64,000 bases of DNA from Roseinatronobacter sp. S2 (GTDB taxonomy: Bacteria; Pseudomonadota; Alphaproteobacteria; Rhodobacterales; Rhodobacteraceae): NCBI RefSeq assembly GCF_029581395.1, contig NZ_CP121116.1:62001-126000 (forward strand). The letters are read 5' to 3'. Positions 8,942-17,926 of the stretch are shown here, piece after piece (the first letter of the stretch is position 1; each line of letters starts with the position of its first letter). Position numbers and translations under genes: made by a program. Under the pieces are notes generated by a model, which was not told the origin of the DNA, did not search any database, and saw nothing but the letters and a program-made list of their open reading frames with translations.

Positions 8942-10008
8942 ACATGCAAATCGAAATCGACGGGGTCGACAAGCATTACGGGGCCTATCACGCGCTGAAA
9001 CACATTGATCTGCGCATCCCGCAGGGGCAGTTCGTGGCGTTGGTCGGGCCTTCGGGGTGCGGCAAGTCAACCCTGCTGCGCACCATCGCAGGGCTGGAAA
9101 CCATAACATCCGGCGGGATCCGCATTGCGGGCAAGGATGTGTCGTCTGCACCGCCCCGCGCCCGCGATCTGGCCATGGTGTTCCAGTCCTATGCGCTTTA
9201 CCCACACAAGACCGTGGCGGGGAACATGATGTATTCCATGCGGATCAGGGGTGTCAGCCGCGCGAAAGCCCGCGCCCGCGCAGAAGAGATTGCCAAAATC
9301 ACCGGACTTGAGGCGCTGATGGACCGCTATCCGCGCGAATTGTCCGGCGGCCAGCGCCAGCGCGTTGCCATGGGTCGCGCCATCATGCGCGAACCGCAGG
9401 CGTTTTTGTTTGACGAGCCGTTGTCGAACCTTGATGCCGCCCTGCGCGTTCACATGCGCGCCGAAATCCGCAAGCTGCACGACCGTATCGGTGCAACTTC
9501 GGTCTATGTCACCCATGACCAGATCGAAGCCATGACCATGGCCGATCATGTTGTGGTGCTGCGCGCGGGTGTCATTGAACAACAGGGTGCGCCGCTGGAT
9601 CTGTATGACCGCCCCGTGAACCGGTTCGTGGCCGGTTTCATCGGATCGCCCGCGATGAATTTTGTGCCGGGCCGGATTGACAGCGATGGCGCGCATGTAA
9701 TCCTTGATCTTCCCGACAATCCGCGTCTGGCCATCGCAGGGCGCCGACCGGCCCAAGAGGCGGTGACGGTCGGGCTTCGTCCTGAACATCTGATCCCCGG
9801 TGACGGACCAAACGCCCTGACACTGCCGGTCCAGAGTGTGGAGCGCACGGGTTCTGCCAGCTATGTCCGCACCGATACCCAACCACATCTGATGATTGCT
9901 GCCGCTGATCGTCTGGCCGGGGTTGACGCAGGCATGCTGACGGTCACGATTGATCCGGCACTGGTTCATCTGTTCTCGCCCGAAGACGAAACCGCGCTTG
10001 CGCTATGA
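8938..10008 (+). CDS. Sugar ABC transporter ATP-binding protein (MalK/UgpC-like)
   Basis: This is a cytoplasmic ATPase of 356 residues. Walker [10 protein letters not shown], signature [14 protein letters not shown], Walker [13 protein letters not shown], and the switch histidine in [13 protein letters not shown] are visible; the C-terminal third is the TOBE/MalK regulatory domain (FIGSPAMNFVPG, VGLRPEHL). Coupled start (ATGA) to the MalG-like permease. It closes the LacI-controlled operon. The family sometimes serves several importers, so cross-use with the second sugar system at 22648-26966 is possible. Confidence 0.92.
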   Translation: MNMQIEIDGVDKHYGAYHALKHIDLRIPQGQFVALVGPSGCGKSTLLRTIAGLETITSGGIRIAGKDVSSAPPRARDLAMVFQSYALYPHKTVAGNMMYSMRIRGVSRAKARARAEEIAKITGLEALMDRYPRELSGGQRQRVAMGRAIMREPQAFLFDEPLSNLDAALRVHMRAEIRKLHDRIGATSVYVTHDQIEAMTMADHVVVLRAGVIEQQGAPLDLYDRPVNRFVAGFIGSPAMNFVPGRIDSDGAHVILDLPDNPRLAIAGRRPAQEAVTVGLRPEHLIPGDGPNALTLPVQSVERTGSASYVRTDTQPHLMIAAADRLAGVDAGMLTVTIDPALVHLFSPEDETALAL

Positions 10009-10084
10009 CCCCGTTCCAGCAGTCCGCTCAGCTCGCAATATGATCATGTCCAGCGCAAGCCCGCTCTCAACCTGACTGAAAATC

Positions 10085-10109
10085 TGCGGCAGAACCGTAT
10101 GATGCCGCA
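10085..10109. terminator. Possible hairpin between convergent ATPase and phaC genes
   Basis: TGCGGCA (10085-10091) and TGCCGCA (10103-10109) form a 7-pair stem with an 11-base loop in the 150-base gap between the convergent genes. Only weak T-runs flank it on either strand, so it is a modest terminator candidate. Confidence 0.4.
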
Positions 10110-10158
10110 AAAACCTACAAGAACCGCAACGCTTTATCGACCTGTTCAGCTTGTCCCG

Positions 10159-11991
10159 TCATGGCTGGAACACATATCGGCCGGGGGCCGCGATCTGTGG
10201 GACATAGCCCTTGTCTGGGTCGCCCATGGTGGGGGCGGGCACCACTTCGCCGCCTTTGGCTGTCAGCCACGCCGCCCATTCCGGCCACCACGACCCCGGC
10301 TGTGGCGAATGTTGGTCCAGCCAGGCATCGGGGCCAAGATACAGCGCCCCTTTGGGCCGGTGCGAAATGCGGTAATGTCGGCCCTTGTGGCCAGGCTCGC
10401 TCAGGATGCCGCCATTATGGCCGCCCTTGGTCAGCACGAAACTAAGGTCGCAATCCGTAAACAACTGCGTTTTATAGACTGATCGCCACGGCGCGATATG
10501 GTCGGTTTCCGTGCCCACCACAAATAGGGGCACGGCAATATCCTTCAGCGCGATCACGCGCCCTTCGACCGCGAAACGCCCTGCAGTCAGGCGGTTTTCC
10601 AGAAACAGGGACCGCAGATATTCCGAATGCATCCGCGCGGGCATGCGCGTTGTGTCGGCATTCCAGACCCCGATATCGCTTGGCAGATCGTCGCGGCCCA
10701 GAAAATAGCGCTGGACATTGCGGGTATAGATCAGATCTTCGGCGCGGATCGCGGCAAAGGCGCGCGCCATCTGCGGGCGGTCAAGATAGCCCTGTTCCCA
10801 CATCAGATCTTCCAAAAAGGCAATCTGGCTTTCGTCAAGGAACATCAGCAATTCACCGGCTTCCACGAAATCCACCTGGGCTGCCATCAGCGTCACGGAC
10901 CCCAGCCGCGCGTCGCTGTCGCGCGCCATGGTCGCGGCCGTGATCGCCAGTATCGTGCCGCCAAGGCAGTAGCCTACCGCATGAACCGGGGTGTCCGGCA
11001 CAATGGCGCAGACTGCATCCAGCGCGGCCATGACGCCGCGTTTGCGGTAATCTTCCAGCGACAGTTCTGCCTGTTTGGCGGTCGGGTTGCACCATGAGAT
11101 CATGAAAACAGTGAAGCCCTGCGCAACCAGATATCGCACCATCGAATTATGCGGCGACAGATCAAGGATGTAATATTTCATGATCCATGCAGGCACGATC
11201 AGGATCGGTTTTGCCTGCACCTGCTTGGTTTGCGGGGCATACTGGATCAGTTCGAACAGATCATTGCGAAACACCACCTGACCCGGTGTGCAGGCCAGAT
11301 CCTTGCCAATCTCAAAACCCTTCGGGGCAGGGTCGCGCTGCCGCGTCAGTGTTTTGGTCATGTCACGCGCGAAATGCGCCATCCCGTCGCTTAGGTTGCG
11401 CCCGCCGGACTTGCGGGTGGCTTCAAGGATTTCGGGGTTCAGGGCCGGGAAATTGGACGGCGCCGCCAGATCAAGCATCTGGCGGGCCAGAAAGCGTGTG
11501 CGCTCGGCATCTTCAGGGCGCAGGCCGCGCATCGGTTCGGTGGCGTGGTCCCACCAGTCCTGCACCGCCAGAAACCCCTGCTGCCACATCTGGAACGGCT
11601 GTTTCTGCCAGTCCGGATGGTTGAAACGGTGGTCATAAGCCTTGGGTTCAAAAGGCGGCTCGGCGTTGGGGCTGGTCATCATCCCCATCAGCTTCATCGC
11701 GTTTTGCTGCGCATGTTCCACCAGTTCCAGCTGGCGGCCGGGCGAACGGGCCATGTGCTGCGCCCAGTCACTCCAGGCTTCGGTGAAGGCATGGGTGGAC
11801 ACGCCCCCGCCAAGCCGCGCCATAACACCGCGTGCGGCACGGTCGAAATACTGGTGTGTCTGCGCGGGCGGTTGCGCAGAGGGCCGCGCGGGCGCAACCG
11901 CCCTTGGTGGCGTGATGGCCGGAATCTGGGCTGTGCCGGGCGGGTCCAGTTGCGTTTTGGGTTTTCCGGGGCGTTTTGGGGGGCGGGTCAT
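10159..11991 (-). CDS. phaC: Class I poly(3-hydroxyalkanoate) synthase
   Basis: This enzyme polymerises hydroxyacyl-CoA into PHA storage granules. It has 610 residues, the normal class I size. The PhaC N-terminal domain (PDWQKQPFQMWQQGFLAVQDWW) is followed by an alpha/beta hydrolase domain with the lipase-like box GYCLGG at residues 340-345, placing the nucleophile Cys at 342. Downstream are FVVGTETDHIAPW (catalytic Asp region) and GGHNGGI (catalytic His). It starts 24 bases after the stop of the ftsH paralogue on the same strand, so they may be co-transcribed. The matching phasin gene is elsewhere in the window, at 43838-44392. The N-terminal 45 residues are Pro/Ala-rich and poorly conserved. 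Confidence 0.95.
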   Translation of the reverse strand: MTRPPKRPGKPKTQLDPPGTAQIPAITPPRAVAPARPSAQPPAQTHQYFDRAARGVMARLGGGVSTHAFTEAWSDWAQHMARSPGRQLELVEHAQQNAMKLMGMMTSPNAEPPFEPKAYDHRFNHPDWQKQPFQMWQQGFLAVQDWWDHATEPMRGLRPEDAERTRFLARQMLDLAAPSNFPALNPEILEATRKSGGRNLSDGMAHFARDMTKTLTRQRDPAPKGFEIGKDLACTPGQVVFRNDLFELIQYAPQTKQVQAKPILIVPAWIMKYYILDLSPHNSMVRYLVAQGFTVFMISWCNPTAKQAELSLEDYRKRGVMAALDAVCAIVPDTPVHAVGYCLGGTILAITAATMARDSDARLGSVTLMAAQVDFVEAGELLMFLDESQIAFLEDLMWEQGYLDRPQMARAFAAIRAEDLIYTRNVQRYFLGRDDLPSDIGVWNADTTRMPARMHSEYLRSLFLENRLTAGRFAVEGRVIALKDIAVPLFVVGTETDHIAPWRSVYKTQLFTDCDLSFVLTKGGHNGGILSEPGHKGRHYRISHRPKGALYLGPDAWLDQHSPQPGSWWPEWAAWLTAKGGEVVPAPTMGDPDKGYVPQIAAPGRYVFQP

Positions 11992-12015
11992 GGAATTTGA
12001 TATCCTGTTATTGGA

Positions 12016-13905
12016 TTATTTGCGGTGTTTCGCGAACGGCGTGATCCTGGCGTCAGGGTCAAGACAGGCGCGGATAGCGTCAAGATCAAGGGTTTCTTCA
12101 GCCTCAAGGCGGGCGACAAGTTGCTTGATCTGGTCGCGGTGCTCCTCGATCAGCAGAATGGCCGCTGTCTCGGCTGTATTCAGCAGCGCCATCACCGCCT
12201 GATCAACCCGCGTCGCGGTTTGATCAGAGAAACTTCTGGGCTGGGCGATTTGCTGGCCCAGAAACGGGTGATCTTCGCTGTCGCGCAGATCGACCGGCCC
12301 CAGATCAGGGTCCATCCCCCAGCGCGCCACCATTGATCGCGCCAGCGCTGTGGCGCGGCGTATATCATCATCCGCGCCGGAACTGACCGAACCCAGCAAC
12401 AGCTTTTCTGCCGCCCGTCCGGCCAGCAGCGTGACCAGTTGCGCGCGCAAATACCCCTCGGGCAGGGTATGGCGGTCATGGGCGGGCAGCATATGCGTGC
12501 TGCCAAGGCTGCGCCCGCGCGGAATGATCGTCACCTTGTAGATCGGATCACCGCCCGCGTTATAAAACGCCGCTGCGGTATGTCCGGCTTCATGGACCGC
12601 AAGCCTGTGCCGCTCATCAGGCTGGATGGCCAATGTGCGCACGGTGCCCATCATCACCTTGTCGCGGGCCTCGTCCAGATCGTCGGGGGTGATGTCGGCA
12701 GCATGGCGGCGCGCGGCAGTGATCGCGGCCTCGTTCAGCAGGTTCTTCAGATCCGCCCCTGAAAAGCCCGGCGTTCCAGCGGCGACCTGATCCAGATTGA
12801 CATCATGGCGCAGCGGCAGATCCTTGATATGCACATCCAGAATCGCGCGGCGTGCGTCCTTGTCGGGCAGCGAAAGGGTCACATGGCGGTCAAACCGACC
12901 GGGGCGCAGCAATGCAGGGTCCAGCACATCGGGACGGTTGGTGGCAGCCAGCACCACGACCGCTTCGCGCGCGCTGAAGCCGTCAAGTTCGGCCAGTATC
13001 TGGTTCAGCGTCTGTTCGCGTTCGTCATGACCCCCGCCCAGACCGGTGCCGCGCGTGCGCCCGATACTGTCCAGCTCGTCAATGAAAATAATGGCAGGGG
13101 CCTGTTTGCGCGCAGCTTCAAACATCTTGCGCACCCGCCCCGCGCCAACACCCACAAACATTTCCACGAATTCAGACCCGGAGGTGGAAAAGAACGGCAC
13201 ATCAGCCTCGCCTGCCAATGCGCGCGCCAGAAGCGTCTTGCCGGTGCCGGGCGGTCCCATCAGCAGCACGCCATGCGGCACAGTTGCACCAACTTTCTGG
13301 AAACGGTCGGGATCGCGCAGGAATTCAACCAGTTCCGACACTTCGCGCTTGGCCTCGTCCTGCCCTGCAACATCGCCAAAGGTCACCTTGCGGGTGGGTT
13401 TGGTCGGTTTCGCGGACCGCCCGCTTAGGAAATCCCCCATCCCGCCGGGCACGCCCCCGCCAAAACCACCGCCCATGCCCCCCATCATGCGACGGCTAAG
13501 CCAGAAATAGAACCCGATGATCAAAATCCACGGCAGAAACCAAATCAGCGTTGACGGGGCACGCGGGGCTTCGGCGGTGACGGTGACACCCATATCTTCC
13601 AGCAGGGGCAATAGCGCCGGATCGGGCTGCTGCGGGGTGACCGCGCGCAGCCGTGTCGCCCCGTCGGCCGCGCGATCATGCAGCACTGCGACAATGGCCG
13701 TTTCTTCAAGCGTTGCTTCGCGCACATCCCCATTCCGGATCAGGGTTTTGACGTCGCTGTAGGAAACAGTTCTGGTTTCCCCTGTTTCGCCGGGTTGTTG
13801 GGTCAACAGGATCGTCAGCGCAACAAGCCCGAACACAAACGGCCACAATATGCGTGGCAATCCCTTTGGGTCAGGCTGTTCTGGTGGGGTTTGCCGCGTG
13901 CTCAC
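12016..13905 (-). CDS. ftsH: ATP-dependent zinc metalloprotease FtsH (paralogue-like)
   Basis: This is a membrane-bound AAA+ protease of 629 residues. Two membrane segments (about residues 17-35 and 118-136) bracket a short periplasmic domain, followed by a Gly/Met-rich linker, the AAA module with Walker A GPPGTGKT at 217-224, the SRH region ([17 protein letters not shown]) and the M41 protease site HEAGH. The housekeeping alphaproteobacterial FtsH normally sits next to tilS/glmM genes; this one is beside phaC and its N-terminal part is unlike what I know of that copy, so it is probably a second FtsH. A role in turnover of granule-associated or membrane proteins is inference only. Confidence 0.92.
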   Translation of the reverse strand: MSTRQTPPEQPDPKGLPRILWPFVFGLVALTILLTQQPGETGETRTVSYSDVKTLIRNGDVREATLEETAIVAVLHDRAADGATRLRAVTPQQPDPALLPLLEDMGVTVTAEAPRAPSTLIWFLPWILIIGFYFWLSRRMMGGMGGGFGGGVPGGMGDFLSGRSAKPTKPTRKVTFGDVAGQDEAKREVSELVEFLRDPDRFQKVGATVPHGVLLMGPPGTGKTLLARALAGEADVPFFSTSGSEFVEMFVGVGAGRVRKMFEAARKQAPAIIFIDELDSIGRTRGTGLGGGHDEREQTLNQILAELDGFSAREAVVVLAATNRPDVLDPALLRPGRFDRHVTLSLPDKDARRAILDVHIKDLPLRHDVNLDQVAAGTPGFSGADLKNLLNEAAITAARRHAADITPDDLDEARDKVMMGTVRTLAIQPDERHRLAVHEAGHTAAAFYNAGGDPIYKVTIIPRGRSLGSTHMLPAHDRHTLPEGYLRAQLVTLLAGRAAEKLLLGSVSSGADDDIRRATALARSMVARWGMDPDLGPVDLRDSEDHPFLGQQIAQPRSFSDQTATRVDQAVMALLNTAETAAILLIEEHRDQIKQLVARLEAEETLDLDAIRACLDPDARITPFAKHRK

Positions 13906-14200
13906 GATGCCTCCTTATTGCCTTTGTCTGCCATTTTGACATGTGCCAAACCAGATAAAGTGCGAAAGAACTTGCGACAAAGCGTAGCGGGTCCGCGATG
14001 CAATGTCCTTGCGATGCATCAAGTCGGTCCAATTCATTGAACGCATGAGATTGCGCGTCTTCTTGTAGCGCGGTGCAACCTTTGTCCTGCGTATGATCCG
14101 TGTATACCGGCGGGCTTATTTTTGCGGGTTGCAAGTTGACGATAACGAGAAGTACTTTCACACTTGGGACTGTCGCTGAAATAGCGCGAAAGGCGAAGCA

Positions 14201-14851
14201 ATGGACGAATTTAACATCAAACCAGAGCATGTGGTGACTGACGAGCAATCCCTGCGCGCCCTGTTTCCACCGGTGCACACATTGGCAAAGCTGAAAAGCC
14301 TTGATGTGCTGGACGACCACGCGCAGGCCTTTATCCGGCGTGCACCTTTCATATGTATCGGCACGCAAGGCAGCGACGGCAAAGCCGATGTCAGCCCGCG
14401 CGGTGATCCGGCAGGTTTTGTGGCGATACTGGACAAACGCACGCTGGCAATCCCGGACAGGCCCGGCAACAACCGTCTGGACACGTTGTCCAACATCATT
14501 GTGAACCCCAATATCGGGCTACTGTTCATCATTCCGGGCTTCGACGACACGCTGCGGGTGAACGGGCAGGCCAGTCTGGTCACGGACCCCGACCTGCTGG
14601 ACCGCTTAAGCATACATGACCGCGCGCCACGTCTGGCAATCGTTATCCGCGTGACCGAAGTTTTCCTGCATTGTGCCAAAGCGTTCCGGCGGTCGCGTCT
14701 TTGGGACCCGGCGCATTTTCAGGACCGCGCGGAAATGCCGTCGCTGATGAAAATCCTTCTTGATCAGACAACCGGAGCGCCGGACGACGACGCCGCGATG
14801 CGCAAAATGGATGATGATCTGGAGAAAAGTTACAATACATCAATGTACTGA
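14201..14851 (+). CDS. PPOX-class FMN-dependent flavoprotein (pyridoxamine 5'-phosphate oxidase-like, MSMEG_1061 type)
   Basis: This is a 216-residue soluble split-barrel flavoprotein. The pattern FICIGTQGSDGKADVSPRGDPAGFVAILDKRTLAIPDRPGN followed by NIIVNPNIGLLFIIPGFDDTLRVNGQASL is typical of the general-stress/PPOX subgroup that binds FMN in this barrel. The physiological substrate of the subgroup is not established. It stands alone, with nearly 300 bases upstream that contain no recognisable gene; AGGCGAAGC precedes the ATG as a weak ribosome binding site. Confidence 0.82.
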   Translation: MDEFNIKPEHVVTDEQSLRALFPPVHTLAKLKSLDVLDDHAQAFIRRAPFICIGTQGSDGKADVSPRGDPAGFVAILDKRTLAIPDRPGNNRLDTLSNIIVNPNIGLLFIIPGFDDTLRVNGQASLVTDPDLLDRLSIHDRAPRLAIVIRVTEVFLHCAKAFRRSRLWDPAHFQDRAEMPSLMKILLDQTTGAPDDDAAMRKMDDDLEKSYNTSMY

Positions 14852-14997
14852 CCGGAATCGCGCCACACCGCAGAATGAGGCCCTTCTGACACGCCACGCG
14901 TGCGACGGATATCGTAGGTGGTGATCGCGTGGAAACGAAAATCCGGCAGGAAGGACGACAGGAACACGTCTACGCAGTCGGCCACAGACTGACATGT
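14830..14997 (-). other. Open frame without a start: possible gene remnant
   Basis: On the minus strand an open stretch of about 50 codons reads protein-like sequence (FLSSFLPDFRFHAITTYDIRR) and ends with TAA at 14830-14832, overlapping the end of the PPOX gene. It lacks an ATG and is closed upstream by TGA, so if real it is the tail of a degraded gene. The family is not recognised. Confidence 0.25.
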
Positions 14998-15080
14998 TCA
15001 GGGATCACATCCGCTTTTTCCCGGGTGACTGCGCGAGGGGCCTGACGTGTTCGCCGGCGTGCAGCCAAGTCCCACCGGCT

Positions 15081-15539
15081 TCATGCTTTCGCAACGATCC
15101 CGACACCCAGAATGACGAACGCCAGACCCATCGCTTTCACAAAGGAAAATGGTCGCTCTGCCAGCCCCAAAACGCCGAAATGATCATAGAGAGCGGCACC
15201 GGCCAGATTGCCGGTCACGACAATGACAACAAAAAGCGTGACGCCAAGCGCAGGTATGCCCTGCATGGAAATGACAACATGGATCGCGCCGAACATGCCC
15301 CCCAGCCAGACCCAGGGTGGCAACCCGCTTAAGGTTGTGACGGTCAGGTTGCGAAAACTGCCGGTGGCCAGGGCCATGAACCCGGTCACGCAAGCTGCCG
15401 TCGCAAAGGCAAGGAAAACCGCAAGCAGATAGTCCCGACCCAGCCCTTCCGACAATCGCGCATAGATTGGCCCTTGGGCGGCGACGAGCATTCCGCCCAT
15501 AAACGCCAGAATGCCAAAAATCACGAGCGCGGCGGGCAT
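15081..15539 (-). CDS. DMT-family small transporter (YdcZ/DUF606-like)
   Basis: This is a 152-residue integral membrane protein with about five hydrophobic segments, the size of the DUF606 half-transporters of the drug/metabolite superfamily. Its tail (AERPFSFVKAMGLAFVILGVGIVA) is the characteristic last helix. Such proteins often act as dimers; the substrate is unknown. It follows the GNAT gene by three bases on the same strand, so XRE-cupin regulator, acetyltransferase and transporter form one operon. Confidence 0.8.
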   Translation of the reverse strand: MPAALVIFGILAFMGGMLVAAQGPIYARLSEGLGRDYLLAVFLAFATAACVTGFMALATGSFRNLTVTTLSGLPPWVWLGGMFGAIHVVISMQGIPALGVTLFVVIVVTGNLAGAALYDHFGVLGLAERPFSFVKAMGLAFVILGVGIVAKA

Positions 15540-15542
15540 GGC

Positions 15543-16076
15543 TCAAAGATACCGGTACATGTAGGTCGTCGCGTGCCGCGCCTTGCCATCGGGGTCAAAG
15601 GCAAAGTCCGGGATCACGCCTGCTTCTTCAAAGCCCAGACCCCGATAGAGCATTTCAGAAACATCGCCCGTGCGCGTATCAAGCGTGATAAGCGTTTTGC
15701 CAGCCCGTTTTGCGACTGTCAGTGCCTCTGACATAAGGGCTGTCCCCAAACCACGACGTCGGCCATGCGGATGGACCACCATTTTCGAAATTTCTGCGCG
15801 ATGCTGCTGGTTGGGCGGCATGCCAACAACCAGCTGGACTGTTCCGACCAGTCGCGTATCGACGAAGGCACCGAACAGATGCCTGCTTCCGTCGTCCAAT
15901 GCAGTCCTTACATCGTTCAACCAGAAGCGCTCTGCGTCATGCGTGCTGACCGGCGCCATGAAACTGATGGCGGCGCCATCCGCGACACTGTCAATCAGAA
16001 CACGACACAGATCATCCAGATGTTGCACCATCCCGGCGGCGGTAAGTTCGGTGATGTGGTGGGGAACGTATGTCAT
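15543..16076 (-). CDS. GNAT-family N-acetyltransferase
   Basis: This 177-residue enzyme transfers an acetyl group from acetyl-CoA to an amine. The acetyl-CoA binding motif appears as ISKMVVHPHGRRRGLGTALMSEAL (Q/RxxGxG/A loop) and the beta-5 region as LITLDTRTGDVSEMLYRGLGFEEAG. I start it at the ATG overlapping the TGA of the upstream regulator (ATGA), giving MTYVPHHITEL; the longer frame would run into that regulator. Operon position with a DMT transporter and an XRE-cupin regulator suggests detoxification or amino-compound handling. Confidence 0.85.
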   Translation of the reverse strand: MTYVPHHITELTAAGMVQHLDDLCRVLIDSVADGAAISFMAPVSTHDAERFWLNDVRTALDDGSRHLFGAFVDTRLVGTVQLVVGMPPNQQHRAEISKMVVHPHGRRRGLGTALMSEALTVAKRAGKTLITLDTRTGDVSEMLYRGLGFEEAGVIPDFAFDPDGKARHATTYMYRYL

Positions 16077-16633
16077 GAAAGCGCAATCACATATCTGCAT
16101 GAAGCATCAGAGGTTTTGAAGATGGACTCTCCGAACAGGATATATCTGAGGCAATCTCCCGATTGCAGGTCGTATGCAGTGCCTTCGACCGTAATTTCCA
16201 TCTGTCCCGAAAGAACATAGAGATGCTGCTCCTGGCCAGGTATCGCGGGCGCTTCGTACCTGATCCGCTGATCAGGGCCTAACGTGCCTTCGATCAGTTC
16301 AAGGGAAAGCGGGCCATTGGGGGGTGACACGCTTCGGCGCAGGAACTTGTGTTCCGGGTCATGCCAGATGGCTTGATCCTTACGTCGCAGAACGGGTTGG
16401 AACGTCTGTTCAAGCGGTGTCAGAAGCTGAGAGATCGGCAGGGCATAGACTGCTGCAAGCCGCCCCAACGTCTCGGCAGTCGGGCTTACTTCCGCGTTTT
16501 CTATCCGTGAAAGTGTCGCCCTGCTCAGCCCGCTTTGCTGCGCGAGAACCGCCAATGTCATGTTATGCCCCTCGCGCAAGTGACGCAGATGGCTGGCCAG
16601 TTTTGAGCTGTCGGTTTGATATGTGATTCCCAT
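16073..16633 (-). CDS. XRE-family transcriptional regulator with C-terminal cupin domain
   Basis: This is a 186-residue regulator. The N-terminal helix-turn-helix is clear (LRHLREGHNMTLAVLAQQSGLSRATLSRIENAEVSPT), and the C-terminal half is a cupin barrel (LYVLSGQMEITVEGTAYDLQSGDCLRY) that would bind a small ligand or metal. It is the first gene of a three-gene operon with a GNAT enzyme and a small transporter and probably regulates that operon. Members of this group often respond to amino acids or polyamines, which fits the acetyltransferase partner. Confidence 0.88.
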   Translation of the reverse strand: MGITYQTDSSKLASHLRHLREGHNMTLAVLAQQSGLSRATLSRIENAEVSPTAETLGRLAAVYALPISQLLTPLEQTFQPVLRRKDQAIWHDPEHKFLRRSVSPPNGPLSLELIEGTLGPDQRIRYEAPAIPGQEQHLYVLSGQMEITVEGTAYDLQSGDCLRYILFGESIFKTSDASCRYVIALS

Positions 16634-16711
16634 ATTTGGGATAATATTCCTGAAACGGAACTTATGTCAACATCTCAAGACCTGCCGGTCAGCACGGGCA
16701 GGAACCACTGA

Positions 16712-17812
16712 TCAGCCCAGACGCCAGGGTGTCACCGATTGCCCGCCGAAAAGAACCTCGCGCGGCAGTTGGAAAATAAAGTAGGGATTCAACAGCGGGA
16801 CCGCGCTGACAGCGTTCAGCCGGTTCAACTGGTCCTCGTTAAGGCGTATCTTCAGCGCGGTGAAATTGTCAGTCACCTGCTGTGGCCTGCTGGCACCAAG
16901 AAGCAACGACCCCATGCCCGGCCGCGACAACACCCAAGCCAGCGCAACCTGCGCCATGGGGATATCCAGTTCGCCTGCAATGTCGCGCACCGTATCGACA
17001 ATCCTGAAGTTCTGCTCATGGAACAACATGCCGCCATAGGGGTTATCCCCGCTCAACCGGTCGCGACTGCCGCCCTCTTCGCGCATTGCGCGGTCGGGCA
17101 CCGCAGACGCGCGGTCGGCCTGATCCAGCATCTCGCGGCCATATTTGCCGGTCAGAAAACCACCGGCAAGCGGGCTCCAGGGCATGATGCCAAGACCGAA
17201 TTCCTGCGCCATGGGCAACAGATCAAGCTCTATACCGCGTTCTACCAAGGACCATGCGTTCTGCAACCCAATCGGTCCCGGCAGCCCATGCGCGGCGGCC
17301 AATGTCGCCACCTTGGCCACATACCATGCTGGCGTGTTCGAAAAACCGTAATACAGGATCTGGCCCCGCGCCACAGCGTCGGCCAGCGTGCGCAACACCT
17401 CCTCTGCCGGGGTCGTCCTGTCCCAGACATGGACCCAATAAAGGTCGATCCGGTCCGTTCCCAACCGCCGCAGTGACCCTTCGATCCCCTGCCGGATGTT
17501 GAAGGCACTGTTGCCACCATGCATGGGATGACCTTGCGAACGCGCAAAGCCGGACTTGGTTGAAACCACAAGCTGGTCGCGCATTCCGCTGTCGGCCACG
17601 AACTGCCCCAGCATCCGCTCGCTCTCGCCGCCGCTATAGACATCGGCGGTGTCGAGCAGGTTGCCCCCCGCCGCGACATAGGTATCAAAAATCGCGCGGG
17701 CCTCGGTTTCGTCGCTTCCCCACCGGCCTGCGCCAAAAGTCATCGTGCCAAGCGCAAGCGGGCTGACGATCAGGCCAGAGCGCCCGAATGTCCGATAGTC
17801 TGTCATCTGCAT
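16712..17812 (-). CDS. Aldo/keto reductase
   Basis: This is a 366-residue NADPH-dependent oxidoreductase of the aldo/keto reductase superfamily. The catalytic tetrad can be placed: Asp and Tyr in NLLDTADVYSGGESE, Lys in LVVSTKSGF, His in DLYWVHVWD. The NADPH-binding end reads SLLLGASRPQQVTDN. I chose the ATG at 17812 because GGAG lies 7 bases upstream; the frame extends further but without a ribosome binding site. It is divergent from a LysR-type gene, a common pairing in which the LysR protein controls the reductase. Confidence 0.9.
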   Translation of the reverse strand: MQMTDYRTFGRSGLIVSPLALGTMTFGAGRWGSDETEARAIFDTYVAAGGNLLDTADVYSGGESERMLGQFVADSGMRDQLVVSTKSGFARSQGHPMHGGNSAFNIRQGIEGSLRRLGTDRIDLYWVHVWDRTTPAEEVLRTLADAVARGQILYYGFSNTPAWYVAKVATLAAAHGLPGPIGLQNAWSLVERGIELDLLPMAQEFGLGIMPWSPLAGGFLTGKYGREMLDQADRASAVPDRAMREEGGSRDRLSGDNPYGGMLFHEQNFRIVDTVRDIAGELDIPMAQVALAWVLSRPGMGSLLLGASRPQQVTDNFTALKIRLNEDQLNRLNAVSAVPLLNPYFIFQLPREVLFGGQSVTPWRLG

Positions 17813-17926
17813 GTAACTTCTCCAAGTGTTGCACCACATCGGTGGCCTTGCTCCCAGAAGGTAGGGGCGAATGCTAACAAGGATTAGCGGTTCCTTTTTG
17901 CATGAAGCTGTGAGAATAATTCAGTA

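Noticed and set aside
9067..9969. A 300-codon open frame on the minus strand
   Set aside because: It is antisense to the MalK-like ATPase, with no motif of its own.
13871..14368. A 165-codon frame on the minus strand upstream of ftsH
   Set aside because: It overlaps the PPOX gene antisense and the ftsH start; translation looks random. The 295-base gap between the two genes shows no other feature.
16739..17476. A 245-codon open frame on the plus strand
   Set aside because: It is antisense to the aldo/keto reductase.
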